Origin: Haplosporangium gracile
Taxonomy: Eukaryota; Mortierellomycota; Mortierellomycetes; Mortierellales; Mortierellaceae
Reading direction: 5' to 3'
Length of the DNA: 26,513 nucleotides
Assembly (NCBI GenBank): GCA_015499985.1
Contig: JAAAUF010000588.1
Span: 1-26,513 of the forward strand
The translations under genes were made by a program, and so were the position numbers. The notes below the pieces were generated by a model. That model saw only the letters and a program-made list of their open reading frames with translations, made no database searches and had not been told where the DNA came from. Shown piece after piece: positions 1-10,870 of this stretch. Each line of letters begins with the position of its first letter. Within the stretch, counting starts at the first letter, position 1.

Positions 1-763
1 AAAAAAACACACATTTCTAGCTACTGACTTTCTCTTGCAGCGGACGCGAAGGGATGAGCAGCAGATGACATAGGAAAAGAGGGAGGGAGAAAAGAAGTGT
101 CTCTCGTAGTTTGAGCTTTTAGTTGACTAGTTTGAGGCCAAGGCCTACGAGTGGATGGTAAATGAACGAGGGCATGCTGATGATGCTGTGACGTTGCGAG
201 AGAGTCTCTTGCCAAAGACAGTCTGGAGTTCCCGCATTGACAGACAGGGGTGATTCCTTGTGTGAGTTGCGTCCAGTCAACAAAAAGAGGTTGTCTTGAA
301 AAGAGGTTGTCTTGAAAAGGGGGCTAATTTACCAACACAAAGGAGAGACAGCATAATGTCCGTGGGAACAAATGCGGGGTGCATCTTTGCGCACAAGCAC
401 TTCTTTTTAGAAGAAAAGGCGGGGGGTCACCGATGCAGTGTCAAAGAGGATCCCTTTTCTGTCGCCTTTTTCTTCTTCTTCTTCCTCTTCTTCTTCTTCT
501 CCTTCTCCTTCTTCTTGTCTTTCTCTTATCTTCCTTCATCCATTAACCAACTTTACCATTCCCTTCTCTTCTTCTCGTACTCCTTCTTTTCATCCTTTCT
601 CTCTCTCTTTCTTTCCACTTTTCCTTCCTTCCTCGTTACACATCCTTCCTTTCTCCTTTCCCTCCACCTTTCCAAACCTATTACACCTGACCATCCTTCT
701 GCCCCCCTTACTTCTCTTATACATCCAACAGCAAGCAAGCAAGTGCCAAGAACTGAACTGACA
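1..763. promoter_or_regulatory. Upstream region and C/T-rich leader of the glutamate dehydrogenase gene
   Basis: No convincing gene lies here. From about 464 to 680 the plus strand is almost pure C/T, built of TTC/TCC triplets, and it runs close to the ATG at 764. Such pyrimidine-rich stretches are common just upstream of start codons in filamentous fungi, so I read it as core promoter plus 5' leader. An open frame in phase with the gene extends upstream to 296, but its translation through the tract is low-complexity Phe/Ser, so I do not treat it as coding. A perfect 16-bp tandem duplication lies at 285-316. Positions 24-40 resemble a 3' splice site (CTGAC, pyrimidines, CAG) and might belong to a gene lying mostly outside the window. 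Confidence 0.5.
285..316. repeat. Perfect 16-bp tandem duplication
   Basis: The 16-mer AAGAGGTTGTCTTGAA occurs at 285-300 and again immediately at 301-316 with no mismatch. It sits about 450 bp upstream of the glutamate dehydrogenase start codon. A perfect copy suggests a recent slippage or duplication event. No known factor site is recognised in the unit. Confidence 0.85.
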
Positions 764-3700
764 ATGTCTGATCTATTAACTCCCGGATACGTCCCAGGCC
801 AGACCCAACCTTACACGGTCAAGAACACCTCGGGATACATCGAGAATGCCTTCCTCGGCAAGGAAGAGCAGATGGTCCAAGTCACCGAGTATCTTTCCGA
901 GAAGGCTTTCATCCCCGCGGCTCTTGCTCAGAACGAAGTCTCTTGGTTCTACGGGTATGTATACTGACAGCCTGACTGTTCATTTTTCCGCGAATTTGTG
1001 TGGCAATGAATGAGAAGGGGGGGGCGTGTTGGTGTGCCATGAACTAAAAATAACAAGAGTTCAGGGCGGCGGTCAGAAGAAATATTTCTTCTGCTTGCAT
1101 TCAAAGTCAAATAAAAAGAGAATGAATGAAGTCGATGGAAATAAATGTTACAAGGAATGAGAAAAAGCACAAAGGCGTCGTTTATTAGTAGCTAACCCTC
1201 TCTCTTCTGCTTTCCTTCATCTCCCAACAAATGATAGAAACTTGGGAATTGATGATATGTATTTCGCATCCGAGTCGGTCGAATCGATCGCCAACCACAT
1301 CATGGCCTTGTACGGAGCCAAGATCTTTGCCTACACCAAGAACGATATTGGACTCGACATCAACCTGGAGCGTGAGACCGAAGAGGGCGCCGTTTACATC
1401 CATACCTCCCATCCCGGAGTCTCGCAGCTTTACGGACCTCAGCATGAAAAGAGGTACTTTCTTTTGTTGGACTTGATTAATCAATCAGCTGTTTGTTTTA
1501 AACCTCATAATTATGACTTTGCAGGAGGGAGAAGGGAAGGAGAGGAAAGGAGAACGAGGGTCGCAAAGGGGGGGAATGAGAAAGGAGAAGGTGGGAGAAA
1601 AAGAGTTTACTTTACTGTACGTGATTTGGCCGACACAAGCAGAGACAGGAGCAGGACAAAACGACGTGGATTGGGAGTCATAGATGAGATGAAGTCGCTT
1701 ATTTAAGGCGCATCAACTTTTTTTTTCTCGTTTATTTATTGTTATTTGTTAGTGCAGTTTTGTTTGTTTGCTGTTCTCATGGTCGAGCAACAACAGCGAA
1801 AAGAAGAGCAGAAAGAAGGCGAAAAGGAAAAGGGGAAAGGAAGGGAGCGAGTAAAAGGAAACAGGTAGGATGCGATATCATTGGTACATGTGACATTCGG
1901 GAAAGGATATAGCAACATAGCACGGTGAGATCCGGTTGTGAAAAGAATACTGAAAGACGAGGACGGGGACTGGATCTGCACGGCGTCATGTAGCATCCAA
2001 TCCATGTAGGGGCGCTTAGGCGCATGTTCTGTCTGGACCTGGACCTGGATGTGGATGTGGATGTGGATGTGAATGTGAATGTGGACGTGATGTCTCAAAG
2101 TATGCCTTTTGGTGCGTGAATACAGCTGTCGATCTGGAACAACGAACGGGGAGAAGGTGGTTGCCCTATCCTTCGCCTTTCCAGCTACTAAGGTCGACTG
2201 TGCGTCTTGTTAATGTTGAAAATGTAGTGATGGGGGGAAAGGGAGAAAACACGCAGGAACGTGCTGACTGACTGACTGATCGGCCAGACAAACAACGAAG
2301 CACAACCGTGTATGATGCAGGGCAATGGTGCGTTATTTTTAGACCGCCGTTTTTTCCTTTATTCATGAATACAACCTACTTTTGTTCTGGACCTGGATAG
2401 GATTGACTCCAAGTACCTCGATGTCAGCAACACAGAGCGTGCCTACCGTCTCGAGTCCTACCGCTCTAAAGGAACCGTCTCCTCATCGTCCTCGACCCAG
2501 CTCCGTACTTACTTTGTCCGCGAGTGCTCCTTCATCAACCCCGCCCCCACCAAGGAGCAGGAGACCGACATTCGTGAGACCGCCGACAAGTCCTTCCTCG
2601 AAAAGGCCACCGACAATACCCTCGAGATCTACTCGAGCATCATGAAGACCGCCCTTAGCAGGACCGGCCCCGTCATTGAAATGTTTGAGGTCGAGGGCTC
2701 ACGCGAGCGCCGTCTCGTCATTGCCTACAAGCAGCAGACCACTCAGTCCTTCTTCTCGGCCATCTCGGATTTGTATCACTACTACGAACTCTACTCGACC
2801 CGCAAGTACGTCGAGCAGTTCTCGAACGGCATCACCATCGTTTCGCTTTACTTGAACCAGATCCCTAAATCGACCGCCCCTCCAATTGAGCACTCGATCC
2901 ACCAGATCATCAAGGAGGCTTCGCTCATCTACTGCTTGCCCACCACCCCCCTCCAGTCGTTCTTCCAGACTAATAAGCTGTCAGTCCAGGAGTCGATCTA
3001 TGGTTACATTGGCTGGATCTTCGCCCAGCATTTCCTCAACCGTCTTGGATCCGAGTACTCATCCTTGGTCAACCTTCTCGACCAGAACAACTCAACCCAT
3101 CAGGATGTGCTCACCAAGATGAAGAAGCGTCTCCGTACTGACACCTTCACCCGTGATTACATTCTCGAGATCATCAAGACCTACCCCGAGCTCGTCAAGT
3201 TGTTGTACATCAACTTCGCCATGATTCACTATGTCAACCCTGCCATAAACTCACTCAAGCCCACTCTTTCATACCAGCGTCTCCGCACAGACAACATCCT
3301 GACCGAGGAGGAGCTGTACGAAAAGATTAAACGCACGACCTCCAACTCGCACGAACTCATGGTATTTGAGTCTTTCCTCATCTTCAACAAGCACGTCCTC
3401 AAGACCAACTTTTACCAACCCACCAAGGTCGCCCTCTCCTTCCGCATGGACCCCAGCTTCTTGCCCGAGATCGAGTACCCCACTAAGCTCTTTGGAATGT
3501 TCCTCGTAATTGGATCAGAGTTCCGTGGCTTCCACTTGCGTTTCCGAGATGTCGCTCGCGGTGGTATCCGTATTATCCGCTCTCGTAACCGTGAGGCGTA
3601 CTCGATCAACCTGCGCTCGCTCTTTGACGAGAACTATGCCCTCGCCGCGACTCAGCAGCGTAAGAACAAGGATATTCCCGAGGGTGGTTCCAAGGGTACG

Positions 3701-5059
3701 ATTCTTTTGGATGTCAACCAGCAGGACAAGCCCTTAGTCGCTTTCGAGAAGTACGTTGACGCCATTCTGGACTTGTTGATCCTTGGACAGACTCCCGGAA
3801 TCAAGGAGCGCATTGTGGACCTGTACAAGAAGCCTGAAATTCTGTTCTTTGGACCCGATGAGGGAACCGCCGATTACATGGATTGGGCTTCAGCTCATGC
3901 GCGTGAGCGCGGCGCATCGTTCTGGAAGGCTTTCACCACCGGCAAGTCCCAGTCTCTGGGAGGTATCCCTCACGATACCTATGGAATGACCACTCGCTCG
4001 GTCCACCAGTATGTCCTGGGTATCTACCGCAAGCTTGGACTCAAGGAGGAGAACTGCACCAAGCTTCAGACTGGAGGACCCGACGGTGATTTGGGATCAA
4101 ATGAGATCAAGATTTCCAAGGATAAGACCTGCGGTATTGTAGATGGATCGGGAGTGTTGTACGATGCTGAGGGAATTGACCGTGCCGAGTTGACCCGCCT
4201 GGCCGAGAATCGCCTGATGATTTCGAACTTTGATGTCTCTAAACTGTCACCCAAGGGATTCCGTGTTCTTGTGGATGAAGTCAATGTCAAGCTGCCCTCG
4301 GGAGAGGTCATTGATGATGGTCTCTCATTCCGTAACAACTTCCACCTGAACCCCATGGTCCAGTGTCAGGTCTTTGTCCCCTGCGGCGGCCGTCCCGAGT
4401 CGGTCGATCTCCAGAATGTCGGACGTCTTTTGGACCACGAGAATCACCCTCGCTTCAAGTACATTGTCGAAGGCGCTAACTTGTTCTTCACTCAGGAGGC
4501 TCGTCTTCGTCTGGAGCGTGCTGGCGCGATTGTGTTCAAGGATGCTTCGGCCAACAAAGGAGGAGTTACGTCGTCGTCCTTGGAGGTCTTGGCTGCTTTG
4601 TCCTTCGACGACAAGGAGTTTGCTGAGCATATGCAGGTGACCGAGGACCATATCCCCGCCTTTTACCAGGATTACGTCAAGGAAGTGCAGACTATCATTG
4701 AGCGCAACGCCCAGCTGGAGTTTGATGCCCTGTGGAGAGAGCACCAGCGCACGCGCGCACCCCGGTCGATCTTGTCGGACGATCTCTCGTTGGCGATTGT
4801 CAAGCTGAACGAGAACTTGCAACATACCTCGTTGTGGGACAATGTTGCGCTCCGTAAGGTCGTGTTGGAGGAGGCGTTCCCCAACTTGCTGCTGAAGCAG
4901 GTTGGTTTGGACACGTTGATGAAGCGCGTTCCTGAGAACTATGTACGTGCCATTTTTGGATCGTACCTGGCCTCGCGCTTTGTGTACAAGTATGGAACAG
5001 AGCCCAGCCAGTTTGCCTTCTTTGAGTTCATGAGTCCTTACTTCAGCAAGGTCCAGTAA
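764..5059 (+). CDS. GDH2: NAD-specific glutamate dehydrogenase, large fungal type
   Basis: The enzyme oxidatively deaminates glutamate to 2-oxoglutarate and ammonium with NAD+, the catabolic arm of nitrogen metabolism. Exons are 764-954, 1238-1453 and 2401-5059, joining in frame to 1021 residues, close to the 1000-1100 usual for the 115-kDa fungal class. The start MSDLLTPGY is the first ATG after the C/T-rich leader. The long N-terminal domain typical of this class covers roughly residues 1-430. The substrate-binding segment ARGGIR is at about 521-526, the lysine-rich catalytic stretch KNKDIPEGGSKG at about 557-568, DEGT near 622, and the dinucleotide-fold segment GGPDGDLGSNEI at about 694-705. 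No obvious mitochondrial presequence is visible. The second intron is unusually long (947 nt). Coding GC is clearly above that of the flanking DNA. Identity is secure; the splice sites are hand-derived but phase-consistent. Confidence 0.95.
1454..2400 (+). other. Long intron 2 of the glutamate dehydrogenase gene
   Basis: Donor GTACTT follows codon fragment AG, and the acceptor ends in GGATAG before ATTGACTCC, which restores the frame (..EKR-IDSKYLD..). At 947 nt it is several times longer than most introns in the window. It contains a purine-rich stretch (about 1524-1605), a T-rich segment near 1720, a GGATGT-type hexamer array (2035-2088) and a short CTGA run near 2267-2280. If retained, translation would run 84 codons into the intron before a stop at 1704-1706. 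A minus-strand open frame inside it reads His-Ile repeats from the hexamer array and is not credible. I found no snoRNA or tRNA that I could defend. Confidence 0.8.
2035..2088. repeat. Degenerate hexanucleotide array, 9 units
   Basis: Nine consecutive hexamers can be read: GGACCT twice, GGATGT four times, GAATGT twice, then GGACGT. The array lies inside intron 2 of the glutamate dehydrogenase gene. The core four units are perfect and the edges diverge, as expected of a minisatellite under slippage and point mutation. Confidence 0.85.
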
Positions 5060-5431
5060 TTCCTCTTCCCCTTCCCCCTTTATTATTTTGTAGTAGTCGT
5101 ATGGAATGATATCCATATCCTTTTTTGTATATTGTCTTTTTCATAAATCATCATTTCAATCCTTCTTTGAGGCATCTACTTCTTCATGTGCAGTTCGAAA
5201 CCCCGATGAGATGGATAGTGACTACAGCAAACCCGGAAAAAAAAAGGACAAGGTACAATGATTTTTTCGAAAGTGGGCTGACGCCACCAACAGCGATTCG
5301 AGGTGTGAACGTGACCGGTTGAGGATGGGCCTGTGCCTAGCCCTTGAAAGGCTCCATGGCTCTTTTTCTTTTCACTTCCTCACTTCGTCCTCTTTTTCTT
5401 TTTTTTTTTGTTGCCTCACAATCCGATAGAC
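5060..5431 (+). promoter_or_regulatory. Intergenic region between GDH2 and PPT1 genes (372 bp)
   Basis: This tandem spacer must hold the 3' UTR of the glutamate dehydrogenase and the promoter of the thioesterase gene. The T-rich stretch 5076-5160 is a likely polyadenylation region, although no perfect AATAAA is seen on the plus strand. A C/T-rich leader (about 5358-5410) precedes the next ATG. No further gene is visible. Confidence 0.45.
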
Positions 5432-7046
5432 ATGTATTCACTCACACGCACACTCTCTCTGTCTTTGACCGTTGTCGGTGTCCTCGCCAGTCTGGCCAAT
5501 GCCGCCGCCATCAGGATTCCCCCCAAGCCAGTGGTCTTTTACCATGGCATGGGCGACTCTGCTCATTCCGAGGGTATGAAAGAAATCTTTGCCTCCGTGT
5601 CTGAACTCGCCCCAGATATTTTCATCCACAGCATCTATGTAAGGAACATTTTCTTTTTCAAGCTAGAAGCTTTCTTTCTGTACGTTGGTGGGAGGGGTGT
5701 TCAACTGAAATCATTGTGGACTGATAACGACTAACGCGCACGCATTTTTTTAATGTTTTTTTTTTTTCCTCATGTAGTTGGCAGAGTCGGAGGCAGAGGA
5801 CCAGCGAACAGGATTCTTTGGCAGCGTCAACAAGCAGGTACGTTATCTATCATTCTCTTGACTGCAGCAAACGAAAGCCATGCGGCCATACATACACACG
5901 CATATCACGTACGGTTCAGTTGCGTTGCCCTCATACATCGTTTCAAAATTGACCAGAATAATTTAATTTTTCCTTTCCTTCACATCATATCCATGTATGC
6001 ACATGTAACTCATCCTTCGTCCCTTCTTTCCACTACAAGATTGAAATAGTGTGCGACCAACTGAAAAACATCCCCGAACTCGAAGGAGGATTCAACGCCG
6101 TCGGCTTCTCCCAAGGAGGGCAATTCCTTCGTGCTTACGTCCAACGGTGCAACACCCCTCCCGTCCACAATCTCATCACCATCGGGTCCCAACACGGCGG
6201 TGTATCCGACATCCCAGGCTGTATTAACCCCGAAGACGCATCTTGTAAACTCATGCGAACCATTGCCCGCAGTGGTGTTTACAGTGGTTATGTCCGGGAC
6301 CATATCGTCCAAGCGCAGTATTTTAAGGATCCAAGGAAGCTTGATACGTACTTGGAGAGGAATATCTTCTTGCCGGATATTAATAACGAGTTGGTGGTTA
6401 AGAACAAGGAATATAAGAAGCGGTTGCAGAGTCTGAACAAGTTGGTGATGTTTATGTTTATGAATGATGTTACCGTCAAGCCCAAGGAGACCGCTGTAAG
6501 TTTTTTTTTTTTTTGCGTGTTTCCCTGGCAAATGATGCTTTGTTTTCATTTCACTCATTATACAGTCGATTATATTAATATCGCTCATGTTCTCGAAATA
6601 GTGGTTCGGGTTCCAGGACGAGAATGGAAATATCATCGAACTCGAGGAACAGGATCAGTACAAGGAGGACTGGTTGGGTCTTAAGACCATGGACCAGGCC
6701 GGGAAATTGAAATTTGAAGTCATGGAAGGCGAACACGTAAGTTTACCTTTTTCTTTTTTCTTTTGCCCTACCACCTGCATTTCGTGCAAATATCTCCACT
6801 AAATATGTGAAATTGTTATGTCAAATTAATCCGTTTAATGATCCTTTTGTTCGATAGATGCGATTTTCATTGGAGGATTTTACGGAAAAGATCACCATCC
6901 CATATCTGTTGGGAATCGACAAGGTACAAGATGCTGCTCTCAGGGACCTCGAACAGTTAACTGCCGACTTTCAGAGAATGATCCACCAAACCAAAAACGA
7001 CGACGCTTTTGAATTCTCAATTCTAGACGGTCAGACAGTCCTTTGA
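5432..7046 (+). CDS. PPT1: Palmitoyl-protein thioesterase 1
   Basis: This lysosomal/vacuolar thioesterase removes thioester-linked fatty acyl groups from cysteines during protein breakdown. Exons are 5432-5638, 5778-5837, 6040-6495, 6602-6736 and 6858-7046, all joining in phase 0 to give 348 residues. A hydrophobic signal peptide covers about 1-26 (..VLASLANA). The oxyanion-side motif is HGMGDS, the nucleophile is Ser113 in GFSQGG, and the rest of the triad is predicted as Asp232 in MND and His286 in EGEH. This spacing nearly matches the S115/D233/H289 layout known for human PPT1. The segment WFGFQ...DWLGLKTMDQAGKL is family-typical. Unlike the fission yeast gene, where the thioesterase is fused to a dolichol-pyrophosphatase, this copy stands alone. 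Its end converges on the next gene, with 116 bp between stop codons. Confidence 0.95.
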
Positions 7047-7162
7047 ACAAAGCACGTTCGTCTTGCAGATACATATTTTTTCGCAGTAAAATATGCATTT
7101 TTAATTTATTACTGGAGGACTCTCCGATGTGTGTATGTTTGTGTGCACGGAATATGTTTTTC
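7047..7162. terminator. Shared convergent 3' region
   Basis: The plus-strand PPT1 gene and the minus-strand propeller gene end 116 bp apart, so their 3' UTRs almost certainly overlap or abut. On the minus strand an AATAAA signal sits at 7105-7110, 53 nt past the stop. The plus strand shows only AT-rich sequence (7070-7110) and no canonical hexamer. Confidence 0.5.
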
Positions 7163-10100
7163 TCATGAGGATGGAGCGCTGGAAGAGGGATAGAGGATCG
7201 ACATTAGATCCAGGATATGAATCACTGAAGGAGATTTCATCATCGAACTTTTCTGAACAACTACAACCCAGTGCTGACTAGAATGAATCGAAAAGCTGAC
7301 TTCCTTGCGCTCCATGATCGCAATCGACGTCAAGTCGATCCACTCCGCCGGGGGACGCGAGACACGCCCAGACTGGCTCTGTGACTGCTGACGAACATCC
7401 ACATCGACAATCGGTCGCCTGCGCACGGGGCTTGGGGACCGCTCTTCAGGCAAAGGTACAGGCAAAGGCGCTGCTTCAGCCTCAGTCTCAATGGATGGGA
7501 AGGGTGGTGAAGACAGATCCTCAGGTGGGGGCGAAAGAGTTGACACCGATGAAAATAAATCCTCCAAGTCATCACTACATCCGACCCCATTCTCCTCTTG
7601 CTTGCTAGCAGAGGCCACCTGCTGATGCCACAGGTTCTGTTGCTGGATACTTCGCTGTGTAGCGACCTCTGCAAGCGACGGTGGCTCCAGAAGAGAAAAC
7701 TGGATCACAGGTTCCGGTTTACTTATGTCCCACAGCTGAAGAACGTCCTTGCCATTGACCTTGACTTGACATGCAATGAACCGCGATGAAGCACATACGG
7801 ATGTAATCGAACTAAACATTACACGAAGCAAGAAAATATCGTTAGATACGCATCGCTGGGTAATAAGCCGCCAATTTTAACCTTTCATGCTTACCTAGAA
7901 CCCTGGTACTGATGAATACGCTCAATGTGACCACCCTTCATCGCGTACAGAGTACACTGGTTGGAATGCGCACTTTCACGGAAAACGACGAGGACAGGCC
8001 ATGCCGCGGGGAGTGAGTGATCCATGCCAAGCATCTTCTCTTTTTCAAAAAATTGGACTGGTACAGAAGCGTAGACGAGTTGGGGGTTGGTGAGCAAGAG
8101 ACCAGAGGTATCCACGACCGAGACCGGTTTAACGAGCGAGTTCACATCCCTAAAACAATGCATTCATAACAAATACGTTAGCGCTTTGTTCTCTTTTTGG
8201 CCACCGTTTAAAGCTTGGATACAAAGGATCCTATCCTTACCAAAGAGCAACGGTTGGCCCAAAGGTGGCGGCGACCAAAGACGTGTGTTCGACCAACGCA
8301 AGCGAGCTTGCCGGTTCTTCAATACCAGGCACGGTAACAGACTTTGCCTGTAACATTTCACAACCATCATTCTCGCCGTCATTGCTGGGAACAGAGATGA
8401 ATCCAATGCATCCTGCCTCTTCTGCAGCGACGACAACCAAGTGGCCATCGTCCGAGTCCTGCTCCACAATGAATCCCTTGCATCCTGACAAAGGCTTGAG
8501 TCCTGTCCATGAATACGTAGGGAACGAAAAGTCGTTCTGCTGTAAGTAATCCAAGTCTCGCAGTGGCACTTTGGTAAAAGAGCGTTCTGGAGCATCCATC
8601 ACCACAGCAAACGAGTCATCTGGTGCAAAGAGGACCTACAACAGAACAAAAAACAGCGTTAGCATCAAGTTCATAAAACGAAAACAGGCCAAGACATAAC
8701 GCATCAGTTTGCAGCACTAACCTGAGTTGGCCGTGAAGAGGTCTTTGAGAGATTGATGTACCGCACCCACTGGCTCTTCACTGATGGCGTATCGTTATCC
8801 AGCTTCCAAAACTGAACATGGCTGGTCGTCTCCATCGCAAGCCACTGTTCCTGGAAGCCGCACACCGTTTCAACGACACAATGCCTCATATCCTCGATGC
8901 ACCACAGTCCATCCGCAAAGGTCGTGCTCTCCAGTGTGGAGTTGCGACGACTCGACTGTGAAACAGATCCAGCAGGACTAGCGGATGCAGCAGCAGATAC
9001 GCGACGGTTGAGTTGCTTGGGATTGACGGCGTCCACTAGAGTCACCTCGGCCTCATCATGTTGTCGATCCTCTGGCAATTCTTCCAGTAAGAACTCGGGC
9101 ATTGGGCACGTCTCCTCCAGAGAGGCAGACCCGATAGAGTCTTGCGAAGCCTCAGAACAAGGGATTTCATAGTAGTCGATGGTCGGCTTCCTGGGGGCTA
9201 ACGTTTTATCAGCATGCTCCAATTTGACATAGCGCTCATAACTGCTGGTAGAGCCCTCATCCTCGACACTACCTGGGATCTGTTGTGAAGTGTCAACAGT
9301 GCTGCGGGGAGGAGTTTCCGGAATCCTAACACTTTTACGAGGTGGAGTTTCCGGCACCCTGACAATCTCCTGCTGAACCAACGATCTCGCCTCGACAGGC
9401 CATTCCACAGCTGTCGCAGGCTCCAGCTTGACCACATCAACAGGCTCCTCTTTGACGTTGAGAAGTAAGTGGTCATGAGAAGCTCCTTGATCTGGCTGAG
9501 CAGGGACATCCTTGGTGTTGCTCTCCTCGACTACCAGTTCTTTGCTCTGCGATTCTACAAATGGTGATTCATCGTCCTGAATGATCCGCCGTTGCCGAGC
9601 CGACTGCTTTCCTGTGGCCGGCTGCTCCACAGACGCGACTGGCGCTGTAGTAGCTGCAGGAGTAGAGGAGGGGTATAAACGCGTCTGATGCTGCTGTTGC
9701 TTTTGCTGTTCTTGCTTTTGTTGTGTCGTCCTGGTGGTTTTGGGTATCGCCAGAGGAGCCGTAGCCGCCATGTCGACAATCTTGGACGCGACAATGTTCC
9801 GCAAAGCCTCCTTGCCCTTCGTGATGCCCGCGTTCGTATTCAAGACACTGTTGATAAAGTTGGTCTTTTCTCCAAGAACATTTGATTTCCTAGGGATGGC
9901 GTTAGCGGCTGCAATAGCTACAAGAGGATCTCGGTTCTCCTTGTCAGAATCCGACTCATTTCCAACTTGACCTTTGATCCGACGCCGCTTGGAGGGCGCG
10001 TTCTCGTTCTCCTTATCCTGGTAAACCGTGAAACCCTTGGCCCGCTTCTTGTCGGTCTTGGGCCCGGCTTTTGTTGGCACAAGTGAGGTTCGAGAGGTAT

Positions 10101-10870
10101 TAGGCGCAGCTGTGGTTGTGGTGGACGTTGTTGGTTGCAAAAGGGTGCTGTTGGTATTCTGTGCTATCGCCCGATTGCCCAGAGGTTGCCTGGCAGGTTT
10201 TGACGCGACTACCGCGGGTACTGGGTGATTGGATGCTGTCGAAAGTGGAGCGGGGGTAGGAGGGTGCTTTTGTGTTGTCAATGAAACTGGGCGTCCTGAG
10301 GAGGTGGTAGGGTATAATACGGGGGTTTTGGTGGTCGTCGACCGTCCAGTGGGTCGTTGCTGCTGCTGCTGTTGTTGTTGTGAATTAGACAGCCGTTCCT
10401 TTTGGGAGGAAGCAGTCCTCTTTGGAATATCCACTGTGACGCTCCTATGAAGTAGTAGGCCGCTCTCTCCTCCTACTCCTCCAAGAGGTGTCGCTGGAGA
10501 AGCGTTTGTCGATGTTGATTGCAACTGAGAATGAGAGTATCGCTGTAAAGAGGGTAACAGACGACTTCTGAGTTTTTCGAACTCCTCTAACTCATGGTCG
10601 GTCAACTCACGCGTCTATTTTTTTTTTGATTTGTTGACAACATAGCAGGGACAAGTTGGTTAGACAAACAGAGCCGATTTCAAAACGATCATTTGTCGCC
10701 GTTGAAAATAAATAATATATATGTATGTGTTTGTTGAGTTCCAATACCTGTCTGGTGAGGATGTATTGCTTGATGCTTTGCTGGAGTACCAGCATCTCTG
10801 TTCCAGACAATGACGGAGGGGCTGAGGAGGAGGAGGATGTGGTGAGGTTGTTTCGCCTGTGGGCGCTCAT
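7163..10870 (-). CDS. Large disordered protein with C-terminal WD40-like beta-propeller
   Basis: I do not recognise this gene with confidence. Exons (minus strand) are 10870-10748, 10614-8722, 8635-8241, 8149-7895 and 7811-7163, joining in frame to 1104 residues. The start MSAHRRNN was preferred over an in-frame ATG at 11137, which would add a low-quality 89-residue extension. Visible parts are: a helical, possibly coiled-coil N-terminus (about 26-75); an eight-Gln run at 120-127; basic clusters KKRAK (230-234) and KRRRIK (250-255), likely nuclear import signals; two PETPPR motifs (462-467, 473-478); three VKxE motifs (Lys 429, 437, 505); and from about residue 612 a series of beta strands with WD-like blade ends (HVQFWKL, VALWDV, LQLWDI). 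A Pro/acidic insertion of about 110 residues interrupts the last blades. The layout resembles PALB2 (coiled coil, disordered middle, propeller), but this is only a hypothesis. Confidence 0.8.
10357..10380 (-). repeat. Polyglutamine-coding CAG/CAA tract, 8 codons
   Basis: Eight consecutive Gln codons on the minus strand (CAA x3, CAG x4, CAA) encode residues about 120-127 of the propeller protein. Mixed CAG/CAA use limits slippage. It lies in the disordered Ser/Thr/Gln-rich part of the protein. Confidence 0.85.

Noticed and set aside
296..763. In-frame upstream extension of the glutamate dehydrogenase
   Set aside because: The frame is open, but the translation through the C/T tract is low-complexity Phe/Ser/Leu; the ATG at 764 gives a family-like N-terminus.
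1742..2098. Minus-strand 118-codon frame with a His-Ile repeat inside intron 2
   Set aside because: The repeat simply translates the GGATGT hexamer array, and nothing else supports a gene.
2226..2285. Possible C/D snoRNA inside the long GDH intron (GTGATGG and CTGA repeats)
   Set aside because: The box C match is imperfect, the CTGA run is a simple repeat, and no terminal stem or guide element could be shown.
4325..5116. 263-codon open frame antisense to glutamate dehydrogenase exon 3
   Set aside because: It is a codon-bias shadow of a highly conserved coding exon, with no family-like content and no promoter or introns of its own.
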